Source: Kordiimonas lipolytica (GTDB lineage: Bacteria > Pseudomonadota > Alphaproteobacteria > Sphingomonadales > Kordiimonadaceae). From it: DNA of 64,000 nt. Shown one piece after another: positions 59,009-64,000 of the stretch (its first letter is position 1; every line of letters starts with the position of its first letter). A program made the translations under genes and the position numbers. The notes beneath the pieces are model-generated. The model was not told the DNA's origin, searched no databases, and worked only from the letters and a program-made list of their open reading frames with translations. The stretch lies in NCBI RefSeq assembly GCF_001550065.1, contig NZ_LRUB01000035.1:62001-126000 (forward strand), in the 5' to 3' direction.

Positions 59009-59105
59009 GTCCGCTCCTCCCGGAAAAAATATGTCCATACTCAAGACGGAAATTATCAACCCATACTGGCAGTTACCTTGACGGATATCAATTGTTGTTC
59101 GGGAA

Positions 59106-60731
59106 TTATGCAGGCTCCGCTATCAGGCCGTCTTTGATCATGGCGGCGCATTTTTCGGCGATCATGATAGTGGGGGCATTGGTATTACCACCAATCAGGC
59201 GCGGCATGACAGACGCATCCACGACGCGCAACCCCTCAAGGCCGATCACTTTCAGGCTCGGGTCCACCACGCTCATGGCGTTGTCTGCCGGGCCCATGGC
59301 GCACGTGCCAACAGGGTGATATATGGTTTCGGCCTTTGCGCGGACGGTGTCATTGGTTGCTGCGTCATCTTCCAGATCAATGGTGTCCCAGGGGCTCTTT
59401 TCCTTCTCGATCAGGTCGGCGAGCGCAGGCTGGCGCATCAGGCGGCGCACCACTTTGATGCCTTCGCGCATGACCCGCAGGTCTTCCGGTTCCGCCAGAT
59501 AGTTGGGGTCGATCTTCGCGGGCGCCAGCGGATCGCTGGAGGCCAGGGAAATCGTGCCGCGGCTATGTGGGCGGAGCTGGCAGATGTGAATGCCGAAGCC
59601 GTGTTCGTGGGGGTCCGCGAAGCCGTGTGGTTCATCGGCCATCGCCAGCATGATGTGGAACTGGATGTCAGGCCGTTCAAGCGCAGGGTCGGTCTTGAGG
59701 AACGCGCCAACCGGGGTCACACAGTCTGACAGAACGCCCGGCTTTTTCATCACCCATTTCAGCATTTCCGCAATACCGCGGTGCGGAGCCTTGTAGCGCA
59801 AGTATGAAATCGGTTCCTTCAGGTGGGCATAAACCGTGAGGTCCAGATGGTCCTGCATATTTTTACCGACGCCCTTCAGCTCATGCATAACGGGCAGGCC
59901 AACAGCCTGGATGTCCTTCGGGTCGCCAATGCCCGATAGCTGCAGAAGCTGGGGGCTGTTGATGGCGCCACCGCACAGGATCACCTCCCGGCCTGCATGC
60001 CATTGTTCCACCTTGCCTTTACGGCTGAGTTCAATGCCGACGGCTTTTTTGCCCTTCAGCATCACATGGCGCACCTGGGCTTCGGTCAGGATTGTCAGGT
60101 TTGGCCGGTCTTTCGCTGTATCCAGATATGCCTTTGCTGCACTCTGCCGGCGTCCGCCACGGATTGTCTGGTCGTACCAACCCACGCCTTCCTGCTTTGG
60201 GCCGTTGAAGTCGTCGGTGAAGGGCAGGCCCATTTCGCTTGCGGCATTCAGGAAGCTGACGTTGAGCGGGCTGTCGGACGTGTGCTGGGTCGTCAGAAGT
60301 GGTCCGCTGGATGAGTGGAGGTCATCGTCTGGTCGGTCGCTGCCTTCTGCCTTTTTGAAATAGGGCAGGACATCATCCCACGCCCAACCCTTGCAACCAA
60401 TCTGCGCCCATTCGTCATAGTCGCGCGCATGGCCACGTACATACAGCAGGCCGTTGATCGAAGACGAGCCGCCAAGCACCTTGCCGCGTGGCCAGAAAAG
60501 CCGGCGTCCGTTCAGGTGCGGCTGTGCTTCTGTCCAGTAGTTCCAATTGTGCTTGTTGGGTGCCACCACCTTGGCGATCATGCCGGGCATGTGGATCGCC
60601 ATCGAGCTATCTTTCTTGCCCGCTTCAATCAACAAGACGCTGACCGCGCTATTCTCGCTTAGCCGTGCAGCCATGACACACCCGGCAGACCCGGCGCCAA
60701 CAACAATATAATCGAATGTCTTCTGGTTCAT
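59106..60731 (-). CDS. GMC-family oxidoreductase (alcohol/choline dehydrogenase type)
   Basis: A 541-residue FAD enzyme. The dinucleotide motif DYIVVGAGSAGCVMAARLSE is at the start, then the GGSSSINGLLYVRGHARDYDEWA signature 1, GAINSPQLLQLSGIG signature 2, and the active site HPVGTCAMG with the C-terminal GGNTNAPTIMIAEK. It resembles AlkJ-like alcohol dehydrogenases that oxidise the product of an alkane or terpene hydroxylase. It overlaps the P450 gene by ATGA, so P450 hydroxylation then alcohol oxidation is likely. Substrate inferred. Confidence 0.93.
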   Translation of the reverse strand: MNQKTFDYIVVGAGSAGCVMAARLSENSAVSVLLIEAGKKDSSMAIHMPGMIAKVVAPNKHNWNYWTEAQPHLNGRRLFWPRGKVLGGSSSINGLLYVRGHARDYDEWAQIGCKGWAWDDVLPYFKKAEGSDRPDDDLHSSSGPLLTTQHTSDSPLNVSFLNAASEMGLPFTDDFNGPKQEGVGWYDQTIRGGRRQSAAKAYLDTAKDRPNLTILTEAQVRHVMLKGKKAVGIELSRKGKVEQWHAGREVILCGGAINSPQLLQLSGIGDPKDIQAVGLPVMHELKGVGKNMQDHLDLTVYAHLKEPISYLRYKAPHRGIAEMLKWVMKKPGVLSDCVTPVGAFLKTDPALERPDIQFHIMLAMADEPHGFADPHEHGFGIHICQLRPHSRGTISLASSDPLAPAKIDPNYLAEPEDLRVMREGIKVVRRLMRQPALADLIEKEKSPWDTIDLEDDAATNDTVRAKAETIYHPVGTCAMGPADNAMSVVDPSLKVIGLEGLRVVDASVMPRLIGGNTNAPTIMIAEKCAAMIKDGLIAEPA

Positions 60732-62077
60732 TTTATCGCTTTCAGTGTGATTGGCAGGCCATCGACCGGTTTGATCAGCGGCATGATCTGAAATCTGGTC
60801 TTGTAACCTTCCGGCAGGATCAGCTCATAGTTCGGCAACAGATGCGTCATGATCACCTTTGCCTGCATATAGGCAAAATGCAAACCCAGGCACATATGGG
60901 CACCGCCGCCGAACGGTACCCAGGCATAGCGATGCCTTTCCTTGGCGCCGCCTTCGGCTGAAAAGCGCATTGGGTCAAATTTTGTAGGTTCTGGCCAGGT
61001 GTCCGGATCACGGTGCGTTGTGACTGTGCTCAGGCCCACGATTGTGCCTTTGGGGATGATATGACCCTTGAATTCAACATCCCGCACGGTTTCGCGCGGC
61101 ATGGCCGGCACCGGCGGATTCAGCCGCAGCGCTTCCTTGAAGGCATATTCCGTCAGGGTCAGGTCATTCATTTTTTCATAGGGCAGGCGGCCGTCATTGA
61201 GGCCGAGCGCAGAAATTTCCATCCGCAACTGGTCCTGCCAGTCCCGGTGCCGCCCCAGTTCATAAACCATGGTGGTTACCGAGCTGGTGATGGTGTCGTG
61301 TGCCGCCATCCACAGGAAGATCATGTGATCGATAATTTCCTGGTCGGTGAAGGTATTGCCTTCATCGTCGCGCGCCTTGCACAGCTGGGTGAAAATATCT
61401 GTAAGGTCACTTTCCCGGCGCTGGGGGATCAGGCCCTGCAGGAAGTCGATCATGAAGCGGCGACCCCTTATGCCGCGGGCCATCATTGTGCCGGGGATGG
61501 GAACGCGGACCACGCCCATACTGGCGGCAACCATGTCCGTTAGCGCCTTGTTGACCTTGCGGCTTTCCTCGCCTGGCTCCAGGCCCAGGAAAACCGTGGT
61601 CGCCATATCAAGCGACAGCTCTTTGATGGCCGGGTAAAACTCGAAATGGCCTTTCTCGCCCCAGGCCTTGATGCGGTCGGGCATGGCGTCGTTCAGGCGC
61701 TCCAGATACCCTTTCATGGGTTCGGTTTTGAAGGCAGCCGCCATGATGTGCCTGTGCGCGCGGTGCTCGGCAAAATCCAGTAACATCAGCCCGCGCGGGA
61801 ACAGTTTGCCAATATAGGGCCACCAGCCTTTTTCGCTTGAGAAATTCTTGCCCTTGTCCATCAGGACAAATTCGTTCGCTTCCGGCCCAAGAAGGGTCAC
61901 GCTGTCGCGGAAGAAGCTGTTGGTCCGGTATATGGGGCCATATGTCTTGCGCATGCGGGCGCCAAAGGCTACCGGGTCGCGAATGATATCAAGTGTGTGG
62001 CCAATTAGCGGCAGGCCGCGCTCGCCCGGAATATCTTCCAGACGCGCCGCTGGCCGCTCTGTTGCAGCTGTAGTCAT
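60728..62077 (-). CDS. Cytochrome P450
   Basis: A 449-residue soluble P450. The I-helix reads AAHDTITSS with the proton-relay Thr, the ExxR is EALRLNPP, the PERF-like region is DPMRFSAEG, and the heme loop FGGGAHMCLGLHFA places the ligand Cys at 396. It needs a ferredoxin and reductase, none of which is in the window. ATG 62077 is preceded by GGGGAGGG. Operon with the GMC enzyme behind a near-consensus sigma-70 promoter. Substrate could be an alkane, fatty acid, sterol or terpene. Confidence 0.94.
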   Translation of the reverse strand: MTTAATERPAARLEDIPGERGLPLIGHTLDIIRDPVAFGARMRKTYGPIYRTNSFFRDSVTLLGPEANEFVLMDKGKNFSSEKGWWPYIGKLFPRGLMLLDFAEHRAHRHIMAAAFKTEPMKGYLERLNDAMPDRIKAWGEKGHFEFYPAIKELSLDMATTVFLGLEPGEESRKVNKALTDMVAASMGVVRVPIPGTMMARGIRGRRFMIDFLQGLIPQRRESDLTDIFTQLCKARDDEGNTFTDQEIIDHMIFLWMAAHDTITSSVTTMVYELGRHRDWQDQLRMEISALGLNDGRLPYEKMNDLTLTEYAFKEALRLNPPVPAMPRETVRDVEFKGHIIPKGTIVGLSTVTTHRDPDTWPEPTKFDPMRFSAEGGAKERHRYAWVPFGGGAHMCLGLHFAYMQAKVIMTHLLPNYELILPEGYKTRFQIMPLIKPVDGLPITLKAIK

Positions 62078-62150
62078 GTGCCTTGTCCCTCCCCAGGGTG
62101 CTGTGATCCGGTCCAAATGGAATAAACGGAACTCAACAGTCCAGAAATTG

Positions 62151-62180
62151 ACTATAGGGCACTAATTGTGGCTGTCAATT
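62151..62180 (-). promoter_or_regulatory. Sigma-70 promoter of the P450-GMC operon, with dyad
   Basis: On the minus strand, TTGACA (62173-62178) and TATAGT (62151-62156) are 16 bp apart, 11 of 12 matches to consensus. The -35 hexamer contains the TGA stop codon of the upstream TonB-C gene (62175-62177). The inverted repeat AATTG-N7-CAATT (62164-62180) covers the -35 and could be an operator. Confidence 0.75.
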
Positions 62181-63014
62181 CTTGCCGTGAGAGGGGGCAG
62201 GTACGCCTTTTTTGATAAATGGCTTCTTCTGGCGCTCCTGGTAATACTCCATGTCGCTTATTATATTGGTTGCTTCCCATGGAGCATAGCCACACCTGTT
62301 GTCGGGAGCGCCTTCAGGAAGGTCACCATAATAAAAATCGACCTTCAGGCCATTGCGGGCAATTGCTTCGCCAGTATCTTCGAACTGGTGATATTTCCAG
62401 CGTGCCAGTGCCCTTTCGGCGTTGTCATCGAATACGCCCTCGGGCGTGGAGGACAGTATCTCAATGTTTTCAACCTTGCCACTTTTGCTGATGTCATAGC
62501 CTAGGGTCACTTTGCCGGATATGCGGTCTCGTGCCTCTTTCTGCTGCATTACCAGCATGGTGCACTGCTTCAGCTGAATATAGGGATCGGACGGATCCCC
62601 GACGGTAGAGGGCAGTTCCGGCAGCGGTATATGCCTGCAGGTGGTCTCACCTTCTTCGCCAAAAGTGAAGGTAATGGGCACATCCTTGCGGGGTGCTGCA
62701 TATCCATCTTCGAAATGAAGGAAATAGGACCAGCGCCTCAGCGCCCGTTTGATGGCGCCGTCCATTACTCCCTTTGGGTCGCTATCCGTGATCCTGATGT
62801 TTTCCACCTCGCCCTCGACGGTGATATCAAACAGCGCTGAGGCGTGACCTGTGAGGCGTTTCTTGACGACAATGCGCGGCAACATTGGGTTGACGCAAAC
62901 GGAATTCTGCCACATGGGATCTTGTGGCCTGGCCGGTCCGTCGGCCCCGACTGCAGCAGGCGCCATCACGGTGGTCATGAAAACAAGTGCGCTTTTTCCG
63001 ATCTGTCTGAACAT
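62175..63014 (-). CDS. Exported protein with two TonB-C domains
   Basis: A 279-residue protein. A signal peptide (about 1-24, cleavage near VGA) is followed by two TonB C-terminal-like domains: about 40-125 (VKKRLTGHASALFDITVEGEVENIRITDSDPKGVMDGAIKRALRRWSYF) and about 160-245 (ISGKVTLGYDISKSGKVENIEILSSTPEGVFDDNAERALARWKY). Cysteines fall mainly at the domain edges. There is no membrane anchor. Start ATG 63014 is preferred over 63098. It reads with the shorter gene at 63150 and is followed by the P450 operon. Function unknown; a periplasmic adaptor or a decoy for TonB partners is possible. Confidence 0.85.
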   Translation of the reverse strand: MFRQIGKSALVFMTTVMAPAAVGADGPARPQDPMWQNSVCVNPMLPRIVVKKRLTGHASALFDITVEGEVENIRITDSDPKGVMDGAIKRALRRWSYFLHFEDGYAAPRKDVPITFTFGEEGETTCRHIPLPELPSTVGDPSDPYIQLKQCTMLVMQQKEARDRISGKVTLGYDISKSGKVENIEILSSTPEGVFDDNAERALARWKYHQFEDTGEAIARNGLKVDFYYGDLPEGAPDNRCGYAPWEATNIISDMEYYQERQKKPFIKKGVPAPSHGKN

Positions 63015-63149
63015 TCCCTGTGCCCCATGAATGAAAATGATATAATATAACATATATAAATCATATGCGCTGTCAACAGCGAGTTTGTGACGTAACATGC
63101 AAACAGCCCACCGGAAGGGCGGGCTGTTGATTGCTCTTGGCTGAGTGGT

Positions 63150-63581
63150 TTATTTTGCTTCAGCGGTTGTTGCCTGGGGCCATGGTACGTGGGTGCAGGT
63201 TGCCTCCTGTTCTTCAGGAGAACCCCCAAATGTAAAGGTTAGCTCCACATCTTTGCGGCCGCTTTCAACCCCGTCCTTGAAATAGGCGAAATAGCGCCAC
63301 CCCCTGATTGCGTTGGACACGGAACGGTCCATGACGCCAGGTGGGTCGCTTTCAACTACGCGTATGTTGGTGACACGGCCATTTGGCTGGATGTCGTATT
63401 TGACTTTGACATAACCCTGCAATTGCTTCTGTTTCACCGCAAACGCAAGGCGTGCCCCCTTGCACCGTGATGTCAGCCAGTGTCCGTCGTGTTCGTCCCC
63501 CTCTGCAAAGGCAGCGGGTGTTGGTGCGCCCATAGCTGCCGCGATCAAGAGTCCCAAGGCGGCTTTGGTTGTGGTTCGCAT
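63150..63581 (-). CDS. Exported protein with one TonB-C domain
   Basis: A 143-residue protein with a signal peptide (cleavage near AFA-EG, about residue 26) and one TonB-C domain (KQLQGYVKVKYDIQPNGRVTNIRVVESDPPGVMDRSVSNAIRGWRYFAYFKDG). It is closely alike to the first domain of the 62175 gene, including the SDPPGVMD segment, so the two probably arose by duplication. Same strand, 135 bp apart. No function assigned. Confidence 0.86.
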   Translation of the reverse strand: MRTTTKAALGLLIAAAMGAPTPAAFAEGDEHDGHWLTSRCKGARLAFAVKQKQLQGYVKVKYDIQPNGRVTNIRVVESDPPGVMDRSVSNAIRGWRYFAYFKDGVESGRKDVELTFTFGGSPEEQEATCTHVPWPQATTAEAK

Positions 63582-63823
63582 GGTTTTCCCCTTCCTCTCT
63601 CAAGTAGATTCCGAATTCATGCTCCACTATCGTGACAAGCCTTTTCCCCAAAAAGGCCAACGCGCCGCTTTTTCTGCAGCGTCTGTCTTGCTTCTGTCTC
63701 CTGCTGTCGCTCGCGCCCCCAGTGCGCATATCATCGTGCCCCAAGCAGGCACTTTCGTTTATAAAAGTCAGCATAGGGTCTATTAACCATTGGTGCAAGG
63801 ATGGGGTTTGGGCCTGCCTATGG

Positions 63824-64000
63824 CTAGCCGTAGCCGCCTCCGCCAGGTGTTTCGATGGTGATGCAGTCGCCAGGCTTGACTGTGGTAGCATCCGACGCCG
63901 TCATTTGCCCTTGACTGCCGTTCATTCGAATGATTGCAGTCCGACCAGGTTTGCCCGGTTCGCCACCTGCAAGGCCAGGTGGTCCGTCAGCCCGGTGACC
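63824..64000 (-). CDS. Hydantoinase B / 5-oxoprolinase C-terminus (partial)
   Basis: The final 58 residues of a gene that enters from the right edge. Read on the minus strand they contain GHRADGPPGLAGGEPG, then TAIIRMNG, VKPGDCITIETPGGGGYG and a TAG stop. The closing TPGGGGYG is the hallmark of the hydantoinase B/oxoprolinase beta family. The rest of the gene lies beyond the window. Confidence 0.85.
   Translation of the reverse strand, partial: GHRADGPPGLAGGEPGKPGRTAIIRMNGSQGQMTASDATTVKPGDCITIETPGGGGYG

Noticed and set aside
63639..63657. GCCTTTT/AAAAGGC hairpin as terminator of the hydantoinase gene
   Set aside because: It is 170 bp from the stop and its T residues lie in the stem, not the tail.
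63783..63790. TTAACCAT as a CtrA site
   Set aside because: Only one half-site is present; no TTAA at the required spacing.
1..64000. tRNA, rRNA, CRISPR, insertion sequence or prophage
   Set aside because: I looked for cloverleaf ends, regularly spaced repeats, transposase or integrase motifs and phage genes and found none.

Overview
The window looks like a piece of chromosome from a free-living, probably marine or aquatic alphaproteobacterium. The pointers are high GC, a type II secretion operon in the Caulobacter style, a NasS-NasT pair, an ArsR/persulfide dioxygenase/SQR operon, and a cytochrome P450 with a GMC oxidoreductase. A Kordiimonadales- or Caulobacterales-like source fits best, but this is inference. 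I see no rRNA, tRNA, CRISPR array, insertion sequence or phage gene. Genes are dense, and many neighbours overlap by ATGA.

Layout. 0.5-2.6 kb: a cold-shock pair (DEAD-box helicase, CspA-like) and a tiny ParB-fold protein. 2.7-10.2 kb, minus strand: penicillin-binding protein 1C and a 1755-residue alpha-2-macroglobulin. 10.4-16.1 kb: a sulfide and persulfide detoxification operon (peroxiredoxin, two-cysteine ArsR repressor, persulfide dioxygenase, DUF442-SQR fusion, SulP permease). 16.1-17.9 kb: three small exported proteins of unknown function. 18.2-35.5 kb: a large internally duplicated surface lipoprotein, a TonB-dependent receptor, a complete 12-gene gspC-N operon and a trailing small lipoprotein. 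The order recalls the Caulobacter elpS/T2SS locus, and a three-unit Pho-box-like repeat lies upstream of the lipoprotein.

35.5-40.7 kb: dipeptide epimerase; a periplasmic TonB-C protein behind a consensus sigma-54 promoter, with a strongly folded RNA and terminator in its 3' region; then nasT-nasS behind an interleaved-stem leader; then a zinc alcohol dehydrogenase. 40.9-45.9 kb: a coupled operon of a nucleoside/NMP phosphorylase, a PRPP-synthetase-like protein and a beta-CASP nuclease, followed by a patatin. 46-53.7 kb: second CspA-like protein, acetyltransferase, a MarR regulator with a doubly symmetric operator driving an enoyl-CoA hydratase, MFS transporter, sugar kinase, glycosyltransferase and universal stress protein. 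53.8-59 kb: PepSY/response regulator/sensor kinase, DUF423, hybrid kinase and a second universal stress protein. 59.1-64 kb, minus strand: GMC oxidoreductase and P450 behind a near-consensus sigma-70 promoter, two exported TonB-C proteins, and the C-terminus of a hydantoinase B/oxoprolinase.

Shared themes are envelope function and nutrient scavenging (T2SS, TonB parts, A2M/PBP1C), reactive-sulfur and stress responses, and RNA turnover or cold shock. The most unusual candidates are the lipoprotein-TonB-T2SS locus with its Pho-like box, the sigma-54 promoter/TonB-C/folded-RNA unit at 36.7-37.5 kb, and the phosphorylase-Prs-nuclease operon.
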